DNA from: Aptenodytes patagonicus
Lineage: Eukaryota; Chordata; Aves; Sphenisciformes; Spheniscidae
DNA length: 64,000 bases
Reading direction: 5' to 3'
Assembly (NCBI RefSeq): GCF_965638725.1
Contig: NC_134975.1
Span: 819,672 to 883,671 of the forward strand
Below, in pieces: positions 36,238 to 47,446 of this stretch. Made by a program: the position numbers and the translations under genes. The notes beneath the pieces are model-generated. The model ran no database searches, had not been told where the DNA came from, and saw only the letters and a program-made list of their open reading frames with translations. Positions within the stretch are counted from its first letter, which is position 1, and each line of letters opens with the position of its first letter.

Positions 36238-36505
36238 TTTTTTATGGGATATTTACATGTTTATAGCCTTTTCTTTTAAAAGAAGCACCACCTAATAAAA
36301 CATTAGGGATTTCGGTGCTACCCCTAGTGGTCTCGGCACACATAGACACGCCGCTTCCCATCGCCGAGCCCATGAATTACACCACGGAGGAACCCCAAGC
36401 CGGCAAGTTTCCAAGCAAACCCCCCACACACACCCACCCCCCCAACACGACCGGATCCAGCCCCGAGACACCCCCCCACCCCCCACCCCCTTTCCCGGGT
36501 CTTAC
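35658..36505 (-). other. HOXC12: HOXC12 intron
   Basis: This 848-base intron has donor GTAAGA at 36505-36500 and acceptor CAG ending at 35658. It contains an (AAT)n run at about 35701-35722, a (TC)n run at about 36206-36238, and a CTCF-like TGCTACCCCTAGTGG at 36316-36330. Confidence 0.9.
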
Positions 36506-37070
36506 CACCGGTGCCTAAAGTGCCGCCTTGGTTCAGGGGGGACACCAAACCCCCCGCTTCTCCGGCCGTGCCTTTATTCCCTTCGTTGAGCAAGGAAGAG
36601 CTGGAGTCTGACTCCAAGGACTGGCAGGACGGAGGGTCGTGGGGCACCGCCTCGCTGGTCGGATAGTCATATTTGCTGAAATTGCCCCCCATGCCATTGG
36701 GGAGGCTGGATTCGAGGGGCAGCAAGGCACTGTCCCTGCCCCTCTCCTCCCTCTTCAGCCCGGCGGTTTCGGAGCAGGTTTCCCGGTAATAACATTTGCT
36801 TTCCTCCACCCGGGCGAGGTCGCAGGCTCTACCGAAGGAAGGGTTAATGGAGACGGGGCTGCTCAGGTAGGGTTGAGGGTACCCGTTGCAGGGTTCCGAG
36901 GATGCCCAGGGCAGGGAGCAGACGTTATCCCGTCGGGGGTAGGAGAGGGAAGGCAAACCGGGCAGCTGCCCTCCGGAGGCGCGGAAATTAGGGAAGTAGA
37001 AAGTGTCTCCCGTGTGGATGTTCACCAGAGGTCCCACAAAGCCGGGATTAAGGAGGTTGTGCTCGCCCAT
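36506..37070 (-). CDS. HOXC12: HOXC12 exon 1 (N-terminal region)
   Basis: HOXC12 is a posterior Abd-B-class homeodomain transcription factor. Exon 1 gives 188 residues plus one base. It starts with ATG at 37070-37068 and the near-invariant family start [18 protein letters not shown], then [58 protein letters not shown], and [17 protein letters not shown]. It ends at 36506 with donor GTAAGA, phase 1, matching exon 2. The predicted protein is 267 residues against 282 in human; the difference is in the middle, where the human protein, from memory, has a glycine-rich stretch that is absent here. The frame is intact throughout. Confidence 0.97.
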
Positions 37071-37170
37071 TTCCGCGGGCCTGACCGAAAGCTTCTACTT
37101 TATTGCTATCTGACATTAAACATAGTTAAACCGACGGCTCGGCCCCATTGGTCCGGGGGGGTCACGTGAG
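37071..37170 (-). promoter_or_regulatory. HOXC12: HOXC12 proximal promoter region
   Basis: Reading toward the gene, an E-box in the context CTCACGTGAC (CACGTG at 37163-37168) is followed by a CCAAT box (ATTGG at 37147-37151), then the ATG 77 bases below. This is the tightest of the four E-box/CCAAT pairs in the window. Confidence 0.55.
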
Positions 37171-37346
37171 CCCCAAATTGCGCTGGGAGGGGGGGGGGGG
37201 GCCCTCCCCTCCCCTGGCAGCCGAGACAAAACACAACAGCAAGTTCCGCCTTTTTACGCCTTTTCTCCCCCCCCCCCCCCCCCCCGGGGCCTTCTTCACC
37301 CCCCTCCCAATCATAAAAAATCATAAAAAAATCCCATAAAGCATTT

Positions 37347-37380
<34 letters not shown>

Positions 37381-38104
37381 GACGGCTCCCGGCGCTGGCT
37401 TGAGAACCGCGAAGCGCCCTGAAATGTCATATTTAGCATAAAATAATCGATAGGCGAGGGTTTTGCCCCAAAACCGCTGCGCGCCCCTCCCCCGGCAACA
37501 CTTCGGGGCCCTCCACCATCTGCAAAAGCGAGGCTGATTCTCATTAATTAGCTCCTTTATTAACTAAAACAGTTCGAATTTACAATATCTCCCCAATAAA
37601 TTACTATTAGATATTGTGTCATATAAAGTTTACGGGCTTTTTAAGGAGACGAATGATGGTGCCCGCAACAGGCTCATATTTACACGCGGCGGGATGGGAG
37701 ACTTGGAGGCTATTTGCGACCTTTTCTACTCTTTTTTTTAATTATTATTATTATTATCATCGCTTTTTCCCCCTCCTCTGGGACTAGGTGGCTTTGTCGT
37801 GGGCTGGGGAAGTGCAGCCTCTTCCCAGGCCCTTGCCACTCTCCCAAGAAGGGATGGAAGATTTTTTTTAACTATCCTCAATTGCTTTTATTAATGATCT
37901 GTGTCGAATAAAGCAGCCAGAAGAACACGGCTATATATAGCCTTAATTTACCCGGTATATATTCCATATGCGCCAAGGCGCGCACACACATATAGAATAA
38001 GTGTTCAAACCTTTTTTTTTTTGCTTCCTTTCTGGGAAAGAATACAAATCGATGTCCTCCCCCCCCCATTTCTTTGGTCCCCACCGCTGGAAACAGAAGT
38101 GTAT

Positions 38105-38135
<31 letters not shown>

Positions 38136-41100
38136 CGCGCGGAGCTGGTTCCTCGCCACCTTATAGCAATATATTCTGCCCTCGTAACACTACAGAGCTC
38201 TTCTTCCCTCCCACCCATCGTCTTCTCCTGGTCACACTGAGAAGAGCCGCTGCAAAGGAATACAAGGGACGGGGGAAAAAAAAAAAAAAAATCAATATTG
38301 GCTTCTTTCAGTGCAAAATAAATACGTTGGGGGAAGGAAAAAAAAAAACCCCACACAACTGGAAAAGGTGCATTGTATGGAAACCGGGAACACGCAGAGA
38401 CATTCCAAGGTGTTTTATGTTAGATTATTTTTCTGGGGTGGTTTTTTCCTCTCTTTTTTTTTTCCCCTTGCTCCTCCCCCCCCCCCTTTTTTTTTTTTAT
38501 TTTGTAAGAAGCCAAAATGCCCACCTCGTTTGCTGGATTTTTGCATGGCTTTGCATTCCTCCCTGCCTTAAGCAACTCCCAAGCGCTCCCCTTGCCAGGT
38601 TGACTCTGCAAAGTACCGTAAATATTCCTGTAGAGGTAAAACCCCTGCGCGGGGGCGGAGGCGCTCCGCGGAGGCTGAGCCGGGCGGGTGCAGCCGCACC
38701 TCCCCAACCGCTGCCTTTCCAGCCAGCGGCCAACCTCCCTCTGCAATATTTTATCTATTTCTCAAACACAGAATCATTTTTTCCTCGCCTGGCAAAACAC
38801 TGGGGCTGCAGCTAAGCCCCCTCCCAGCCCCGCAAGAAAAATCCGGCGCCAATAAAACAACTCATTTAGGTGTTTTTTTTCGTCTTCCGTGGACAGCTCC
38901 TGAAGGTGGAAAACCTATTTTCCGTATTTCCCATCCCTCTCTCTCCCTGGCACCTCTGTGGATACGCTACGTACATACCTTGCAGAGATACGTGCATACC
39001 TTCCTACACGCTTTGCCTGCGAAGGAAGAAATACGACTGCCAGAAATATTTTGCTAGAATGAAAGTTTAGCACTCTTTTTTTTTTTTTTTTTTTTCTTTT
39101 TTTTTAAAACCTTGCCAAGGAATTTTTCTCCCTGCAGGTATAAGTGAGAAAGCTGCTCGCGATTTCTCCAGGAGTGTCTTCTCGCTGCAGAAGAAGCGCT
39201 CGCAACGCTGGGCAAGCGTGGAGGGGAATAGTTTATATAAAAATGAGCACGTGATCCCCGGAGGTTGCCATCTGAATTGGCTTTGTTTGCTGTTTTTTTT
39301 TAAAGAAAACCCTTCCTCTACCTTGCTCTTTTCTTTGCAAAATTCCCCATATAAGACGTGCCCGGGTGCCGCACGGCTTTGTTTTCCGCCGGACCTTGGC
39401 AATGTACATTTTTGCTTCCGAGGAGTCGCGGGGTATTTGGGGCTTTCCCTCTTTCTTCAGTTCGATTTTTCGCAGGGCGAAACAAAAGAGAAATTAATAA
39501 CGTTTCACGTTTACCTCCGAGGAAACATTTGGGGAGGCAGCGGCAGGGCTGAGCTGAGGAGCAAGTGAAGCACAAACCGGGCGCTGGAGTCCTGCGGGGA
39601 GGGATAATGTCAGCATGGGAATCACAGCAAGGGAGAGGGAGAAAAGCACCCCCGGTTCCCTTATTTATTCTTTTTTTTTTTCTTCCCCAGAGCTGGGAAA
39701 TGCTACAGCCGTGCTCAGAAATATATTAAGCCACGCACAGCGTGGAGAGCAACTCCCGGCTCTTTGGTGGCCTGGAATGGGGCTCCCCAGCTCAGCGCTG
39801 CTCCCGCTGCAAGCAGGCAGCAGGTCCAAGGAAGGGGAAGAAAAAAATAGAAATCCTAAGGGCCCTCAAGCAAAGCTGCCGCGTTTCCCCGGGAATTTCT
39901 TCCCCGTTAAAAAAAATGCATTTCCCAGTTCAGGTTGAGCGCTCGGGCTTTTCTAATGCTGAGCGCAGGCTGAGCGGTGCTTAAAAATGAAAGCCTGAGC
40001 CGAGTCCTCCTGCTTGGGGCACTGGCACCGCTGGCTTAGGCAGCCTCCTTCGCGCACAACCCACCCCGAGCGCCGGCTCTCCAAAAATACATCCCGATTT
40101 CTACCCTATAATGCTTTGACCTTTTTTTTCCCCCGCGGCGTTCCTTCCCCCCCCAAAAAGTTGCCCAGCCCAGCAAAAAAAAACCCTCTGAGCTTTTCCC
40201 CATTTGCTGGAATCCCAGTTTTCAGGTAGAGAGACCTTTTCGACGCCGATATTTAATAATCCTCGGGGAGGGTTTATTTTTTTCCCACCTCCGCAAGTTA
40301 CAGAGGCAGCCTTCGGGAAATGCTGGTGGGAAGAAGCCGGGAGAAGCTCCCGGCCCACGGGAGCCGGGAAAAAAAACCAGCGCCCGAAAGAAAAAGAGGG
40401 AGAGAAAAAGACGCTGGAAAAGCAAGATTGCAACGTCTCAGTTCAAGGTCACTGTCTAGTGTAGTAAATAGGATCGACATCTTATGCTAATGACTGTCTC
40501 GGATGAGCATCACTCTCTGCACGGGGAAAACAACAACCCCAAGTTTTGGGTTGACTTTTCCGTGCTTCACCCTTTTTCCCCCTCTTTGGGGGATTTATCC
40601 CCGCGCTCCTCCCTTCCTCCTCTTCCCGCTTTGCGCCATCGCAACCCCTCTCTACCAAGCGTGAGAAATAAAATTTCCCCTTCCCCTCCTCCCGCATTTC
40701 ATCTTCCCCCTGCGCAGCCCGCGGGGCTGAGCTCGGCTGGCGGCTCCCACTTGAACAGGCTCTTTTCTCCCCCACCCCTCCAGCCTCGTCTCTTCAAGAA
40801 ATCAAAAATAAAAATAAAAAAAAAACCAAACCCCAAAATCAAATAAAATGGCCCCAGCCTAATGGCCACGGCAAAATATTTGCGTTTCGGATGGGAAAGG
40901 CTTAGCCCCACTTTCAGTTTACTCCCAGAAAAGACCGTGAAATTTAACCCTCATAGGGCAAAACCAGCCCGCAACATGTACATTGCATCTTTCTGCCTGG
41001 AAAAGGGAGGGGGGGAAAAAGCAAATTAAAAGGTCTCCTTGTGCGTGCGCAGGTTGGAAAAACAGATCCCGCCATGGCTCAGCTTTCCTGCTCAACCGAA

Positions 41101-41600
41101 TTTCGCCCCAAATTGGTCGGGAGTTGCAAGGAGTTGCGGTGACTCGAACAAGAAGTTAGCTGCCAGGGTCAAAAAGGAAGTATTGAGAATAAATATATAG
41201 ATACATGACACGGGGAATGAAATATAGACAGGCTTCGGAAAGCCCGCAGAACTTATTTCGGGGTAGCTATATATCATTGAAACCTGCCCCCGGCTACTTC
41301 TGATGTGGGAAATGCACGTCTATAGACACCTTAGAGATAGATAAGTGCACAAGGCACCTTCTGTGTATCTCTATAAGAGGGTAGTAAAACGGGATACGTA
41401 GGAGCTGGGCAAAAAAAAAAAAACCCAAAGCCCAAATCAAACCCTGGAAAAGCGGTAAATGGATGCGAATAAAAATGTCTACGACGCTTCAGCTCATCCA
41501 ATGCACGAATCATCTGGGGCAGCTTTCAGTTTGGACGAAGGCAGGTCCCAGCCTCGGTGCAGGGAATAGTTAAATGCCTGATTATATTTTTCCCCAGCTT
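37171..41600. other. HOXC12-HOXC13 intergenic DNA, first part
   Basis: No gene recognised. C runs (37267-37285), an A run of about 28 bases (37350-37377), (CA)n at 38107-38130, and T and C runs near 38453-38500 and 39077-39107 are present. Mixed-composition blocks lie at about 37520-37700, 38840-39060 and 40900-41520. Confidence 0.3.
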
Positions 41601-42920
41601 TACCAGCAGAGGATCTTCTCCTCCTATTAGGTTAATGTAAACTGATGCCTGCATCCTTTGTAAGGCAAAGGTTTAGTCCCAACTTTAGGGAAGTTCGCTC
41701 TGTCCGCCAGCTCTGTTTTGGGCGAGAAGTGGCGTTTCATACTGTAATTCCCTTGGAGGGCTGAAACCCCCCAACAACTGTAACAACAAACCAGTTAATG
41801 GTCTAGAATTCACGACTCGCGAGCAAATCGCAACTGGAGAGCCCGAAAAGCGTGATCTCACTTACTTAATGTTCCTTGTAAAGGAAGAGAAAGTGGTGGG
41901 GAGGGAAGGGAGTTTATTAAACCCACGGCTGGTCCAACTGCGGGCTGAGCCAGCTGAGCTCCCTGCCAGGCGGCAGCTTCCCCCCGAAGTGGAGGCGACA
42001 GGAGACACGACATTTTGCTGGATGTGATTCTTAAACACCCGTAAACCCGAGGGTTTCCCGAACTGTGCTGAACCACGTAGGCAAGGCAGTTTATAAGCGA
42101 GGAACCAGCAGTGCTTGCTGTAGGAGTTTGTGGGCTGTGTGTACACACACACACACCGTGTGGGCTGTCAGTGTCTTAAGAAATAATTTCTTGGCAAAGC
42201 CTGCAGAAGTCTCTTCTCTTTTGCTGCTAACAAAACAAACAAAAAAATTCGTCTCTTTTTAAGACCAGGCGCTTCCATAACAAATAGAAAGTTAACCAGC
42301 AAGAGTTATACTCACCACTGCACTGAGCACGGGGCTGCGAGAGCAGAATTCCCCCTCCAGATTAGGAAGTGATTCTTTAAAAATGCATTAGGGGGGAAAA
42401 AAAAAAAGCAAATGTGAACGAGGTAAGAAAAACAAAGGAAAAAAAAAAAAAGGGAAAAAAAAAGGGAAGAAAATGGCAGGGGAAAAAAAAAAGAGAAGGG
42501 CGAGGGAAATCCCTCCTCCGGGATTTTACCGTAAAGGCTGCGGTTGGGAAGTTATTCAAAGTCCTCGATACAAAGGAAAGAAAAGGCTAAACTTGGGAAA
42601 CTTCCTTTCCAGGGCTTTATTGTTGGCCATTAGCCCGCCTGTCTAGACTTCAAATAACACCTTGTTTATCTGTAAACAGGAGCGGGAGCTGCTTGGGGCT
42701 GGCTGGTGAGGGGAAGATCAAGGGTGAGGGTCCCCTCGCTTATTATCCCCGCAGCTCGTGATGTCAAGGTCAAACAACGCCTAGTCACGGTCAAGGGTAA
42801 TACAGGAGTGACGTCACGGCCTGCTGACCTAATACCCAGCGAGCTGCGGGCAGGGCGTTAATGGATAAACGAGCAAGGAGAAGAGAAACAAGCGATTCCC
42901 ACTGCCATTTCCTAACGGGG
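41601..42920. promoter_or_regulatory. Candidate regulatory block between HOXC12 and HOXC13
   Basis: Apart from A-rich tracts at 42391-42493, this is non-repetitive sequence with a notable cluster of factor-site matches: a FOX palindrome TGTTTATCTGTAAACA (42663-42678), the ERR/SF-1 type TCAAGGTCA (42764-42772), further GGTCA half-sites (42789-42793; TGACCT at 42825-42830), and a perfect CRE TGACGTCA (42809-42816). Enhancer function is inferred. Confidence 0.35.
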
Positions 42921-45900
42921 GTGTGAAGAAATAAGTGGGAAAAGGTAGAAATTCATTGGATTTGTGTTCCTGGGGGGGGGTCACGCTCCGGGGGAGCTCG
43001 GCTTCCGCGCCCGCGGAACTTCAGCAGGGAAATAACGAGCTGTTCCTCGGGTTTTGGGTGCGCGCGCGCAATTTTTATTTTAATTCCTTCTCCTCCAGGC
43101 AAGTGCCTCCTCCAAAGCTCTTGGAAGAGGATGAGCAAATTTCTTGAGGTGTAGAGTGTATTTTACCCGTCTTCTGGGAAAAACAACCCGAACCCACCGT
43201 ATCGAGGATCGGCAGGAAGGGTTTATCTCAAAAATTCAGTGGCGGTATTATTTTTCGCCGACCGGCCCCGAAAACTTATTTCTTTTCACCCAAACCGGCG
43301 GGATTAAAGGGAGGACCGAGCGCCCGCGGATGTGCGCGGAGGGGAAGGGGAAGGTTTGTCCGTCGGGAGCTCCCGGGTTCCCTCTCTGCCCCCGGGGGTC
43401 CAATCCTGACCTCGCCCCGCCGCCACCCCGACCCGACTCCAACCCCGACGGCGGGGGAAGACTCAGCCCCGCTTTGGGGGGGGGGCTGAACCCCGAGGTC
43501 CTGAGCACGTCGAGGACGGGCTCCCCCCTTCCCTGGGGTCTACATCCCCCCCGCCCCAAATCCCAGCCGGCACCTCAGCATCGCCCGCCCGCATCCGTGC
43601 GCCTTCCCGGCTCTCGGGCGGTGGTCCAGCCCCGAGGGGAGGACGGAGGGGTCGAGCGGCACAGAAAAATCAGGATATTTAAAAATATCGTGGGAAACGT
43701 GGGCAATGGCAGGAGATCGCCCGGTTTCACGGTCTCGCCAATATCTGCCAACCAAGACCGTCAAAAACCCTTCATGCCCTGAAGTGCAATGAATGAATTT
43801 CTTGTTTCTTCTCTGTTTTGGCGTTTGTTTTCTTCCCCCCACCCACCCCCCACCCCCTTTTAATTCTTCCCACACGAGTTGAAAGAGCGACTGACACACA
43901 AACCGACACACAGACAGCCCTCTTCCCCTCCAACAAAATTGAAAACACAATTGACAAAAACTTCCAGAATTGGAAACTCCGTGAATAACTTGGGCTCAAT
44001 TACCCACATCCGTAAAGAGAGGGGGGAAAAAAAAAAGGTATTTATCCATATCCCCTCATTCCCGCCAATAACCCTCTCTCAATAACCTCACTTTCACCAA
44101 TTTTTTTCCCCCCCGGAATTGGTGAAATTCAGGTACAATGGGGAAGAGTGGAGCCACAGCGAAGAGCACACTCGCTGTCGGGATGTCGGATTTGGGCTTG
44201 TCTGGAGTTGCTCCCGGGCGTTGCAGTGTCTGCACACACAGCAAGGTTTTTTTTTTTTTTTAAGAGGAAGAGCTTTTCTTTTTTTTTCTTTTTTTTTTTT
44301 TTTTTTTTTTTTTACACCCAAAACACAGGTTCTCGTGGCTTTCGTGCGTCAGGGCAGGTTTTACCAACGATTTAATCCCGCTATGGCAGCGGCGATGGGC
44401 TTCTCGAGGTATTGCGATATTTCCTAGCTGAGCGTCTTTAAAAACAACAACAACAAATTAAAATAATAAGAATTAAAGCTCTGCCGGTCCTTCCAAACCA
44501 CCCAAGTTCTCCAAAATAAATGCAGAAAACACCGTCAGATCGACCCCGGGTTTCCCCGCTCATCAGCTGCGCACTCGGAGAAATCAGGGACTTGGGGGGG
44601 GGGGAGGGGGGGGGGGAGAAATCAGGGACCCCCTTTTTTTCACCCGCGCCCCCCCCCCCCCCGAAGGGATGGGGAGCTGGGAGGAGAGGATCCAGCCCCC
44701 GGTTCGCCCCATTCCCGCTATTAGACGAAGCCGCGTCCCGCCTTTCCGGAGATTTGGGGAAGCATCCAAATCCATATGGGGCTTTCCCGGCATTTCTGGT
44801 GGTGGTATGGGCTCCATAGGGCACCCTCTGTCACCGCGCTGAGCCCGCGGAGAGACGCTATACGTACCCCCCCCATGTATCTACCCTTTAGACGCACTTA
44901 TGTAGCTATATGTGCACCCATACGCACACACCGGTACAGACCCTCAGCGAGCTCTCCACACCGCTTGGTAGGAGAATATAGAGGGTTGCACTTGCATATG
45001 TATATATAAATTTATATATATAACGTACGTATTATCTACGCACCATTTCGCATCATAATGTAGAGGGGTGGCACTTGCATAGAGAGATATATATATAAAT
45101 TTATATAGAGAGTGTAGACACGTTGTTATATGCGGTATAGGACACGGGAACCTATATCCAGAGGTCCCCAGATCGCCTGAAGACCCAGACTTATATAAAT
45201 TACACGCACAGCGTCCAGCCCCGCACACGTCCGTGTAACGTGTGTATAAACGTTATATATAAAATATATATACACGCACCCCGACGCCCAGATCATCAAA
45301 AGAAACGGACGTGCACGGTCATACGCACACGCCAGCATCTACCCTTGTACAAATGTGGATATATATTATATATATATGCACTTAGGCATGTCAGCCTGAA
45401 CACCCGGCGTAGCCGGGCGCGCGTTTCGGTGGGCGCCAATGCTGATCTTGCTTTTCGTACAGCTTTATATAGCTTGTGCCCGCTCTGTCTGCCCCCGCAC
45501 CATAAATACATGCACGCGCTCGATGCAAATTTAACCCGCAATAACATTGTTTTAGGTCACATCCCTTTAAAAGCCTTCCCCCCCCCCCCCCCTTCCCCTC
45601 CCCTTCCGATCATTTAACGAGGTGATTAAATCGAGCAGATATTAAGGTAGATTGTAATCCGCCTATGGAAACAATTTCCTCTCTCGTATTTCTTTCCGAG
45701 CTGGCCGGCCGGCTCGGGGCCGCGTAAGTTCCGCGGGCGCGGAGCGGGGAGGGCCGCGGCGCTGCTCGGCGGGGCGAGGGCAGGTTGGGAGATTTTTATC
45801 TGGGGCCGGAGCTGGAGTCAAACAGGTTTAGCGAAAACGCGTCCTTTGGGAGGGAGATTTAAAGAGATTAGGAGCGTCTGCGGAAAGTCATCGCGTTTTC

Positions 45901-46290
45901 AGCCGGGTAATTGCTGGGGGGGGGGGGGGGGGGGGAGGAAACTAAGGACAAAATAAGGAAAAAAAAGAAAAAAAAAAAAAAGAAAAAAAAATTAAAAAGC
46001 GCTCCGTTGGCTCAATTTATTTTCTCCGCTTTTTACTCCCCCTGGGAACAACCCTCCTTGGGGACACGCATCTGCCCCTCGCATCTTCCGGGGAAAGCCC
46101 TCATTAAGCGGTTTCTGCCCAAATTTGCCGGGTTTCCCCCCTTTTTTTTTCATCTTTTCCCTGCGGAGGCTCCCGCCCGGGCTGTATTTGCGGCGGTGGG
46201 GAGCGGAGGCGGCTGGAGGGAGGGATGGGAGAGGGCACAAGGGCTACAAAAGAGGTGCACAAAGAGCCTCTCCTCAAGGCAAAACGACAA
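42921..46290. other. HOXC12-HOXC13 intergenic DNA, last part
   Basis: No gene recognised. GC-rich DNA lies at 43310-43640, a T-rich run at 44247-44314, and G/C runs near 44596-44662. TA-rich sequence with TATATA runs occupies about 44995-45380. A CpG-dense patch lies at 45690-45790, a G run at 45917-45934 and an A-rich tract at 45958-45992. The CpG patch lies beyond the HOXC13 3' end, with no gene start near it. Confidence 0.3.
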
Positions 46291-46302
46291 CAAAAAAAGA
46301 TA

Positions 46303-46308
46303 TTTATT
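46303..46308 (-). terminator. HOXC13: Candidate polyadenylation signal for HOXC13
   Basis: TTTATT on the plus strand reads AATAAA on the coding strand, about 885 bases past the stop codon. It is the only clear AATAAA found between the stop and this point. Confidence 0.45.
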
Positions 46309-47189
46309 TTTAAGAAATGTCATCTGCAGTCGGTACATATCATCTGGACACCACAATATTATATACATATACAAGACATTAAAAAAAAAAAAAAAAAAAA
46401 AAGATGCTTTTACATATCCAAAGAACACTGTCGATAATTAGCTGGTTTAGAGAGGGAAAGAAACAAACCCCAAAGACAATATTGTGCATTTTCCATCTTG
46501 TCAGCGGAGAACAGACATTCCAGTTTCATGGCAGAGATACAGAAACCCTCACGAGAACATGCCCCAAAATAGTCTCGTACAGCAACTCGCTTCCATCTGG
46601 GACCTAAAATCAGTGGTTGGGATATTTAAGCGATACGAGCAACGGTTTTCTTCCCACAATAGCAGCCTTATTTCTTATTTTCGGTCCCTAGTGCCGAGAA
46701 AATACGAAGCTGATGCACCTTTGCCATAGGTTCTCCATACATTTATACACCGGTGGGTGAAATGGCCCGAGATACGAAAGACTGGCGCGGGGGTCGGACT
46801 ACACAGCGTTACAGGGCGACATCGGGAGTTCATCCCTCCTTTAGCGGAACTACACTCTTAGCTTATTAGTATTTTCTTTAAAAAATATACACAGTTTAAC
46901 CTTATCGATGAATTTCTCAGAGCAAACCCGGGGTTTTCACAGTCAGAGCGGGGCAGGGGGATAAATCAAAGATGCGCTCGGTGGTTTTTTTTTTTCTTTT
47001 TTTTTTTTTTTGGGGGGGGGGGGGGGGACGCGCGTGGGCATTTGTGAATGTCGAATATTTTTTTTTTTTTTTTAAATAATGAATTGGAATCAGCAGAGTC
47101 CCGATGATGTTATCATACAAACCACCAGATAAATATTTACGCCTCTCGCTTCTTTTCCCGTGCCCCTTCTCCTCCAAAGTCGTCCTCTG
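46309..47189 (-). other. HOXC13: Probable HOXC13 3' UTR
   Basis: Sequence between the HOXC13 stop and the candidate poly(A) signal. It is mostly unique and AT-balanced, with an A run (46380-46402) and T/G homopolymers (46985-47028, 47060-47073). No open frame of interest. Confidence 0.45.
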
Positions 47190-47446
47190 TCAGGTGGCGT
47201 GGAGATGCGCTGTCTTGGATTTGCTCACCACCTTCTTCTCCTTGACCCTCCGGTTCTGGAACCAGATAGTCACTTGGCGCTCGGACAGGTTGGTGGTGGC
47301 CGAAATCCTCCTCCTCTTCTCTTTGGTGATGAATTTGCTGGCCGCGTACTCCTTTTCCAACTCCTTCAGCTGGATTTTGGTGTAAGGGACCCTTTTTTTC
47401 CGTCCCCTCCGGTAGCTGCTGACTTCGGGTTGTAAGGGGACCACGT
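47190..47446 (-). CDS. HOXC13: HOXC13 exon 2 (homeodomain and C-terminus)
   Basis: This exon encodes the group-13 homeodomain. It starts after an AG acceptor at 47447-47448 and its first two bases complete a split aspartate codon, giving [19 protein letters not shown], then [20 protein letters not shown]. Helix 3 is [20 protein letters not shown]; the T in place of K in QVTIW and the V after RR are group-13 marks. It ends [13 protein letters not shown] and a stop at 47192-47190. [10 protein letters not shown] separates HOXC13 from HOXA13 and HOXD13. HOXC13 controls hair, nail and skin keratin genes in mammals; human mutations cause ectodermal dysplasia of hair and nail. The exon is intact. 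Confidence 0.97.
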
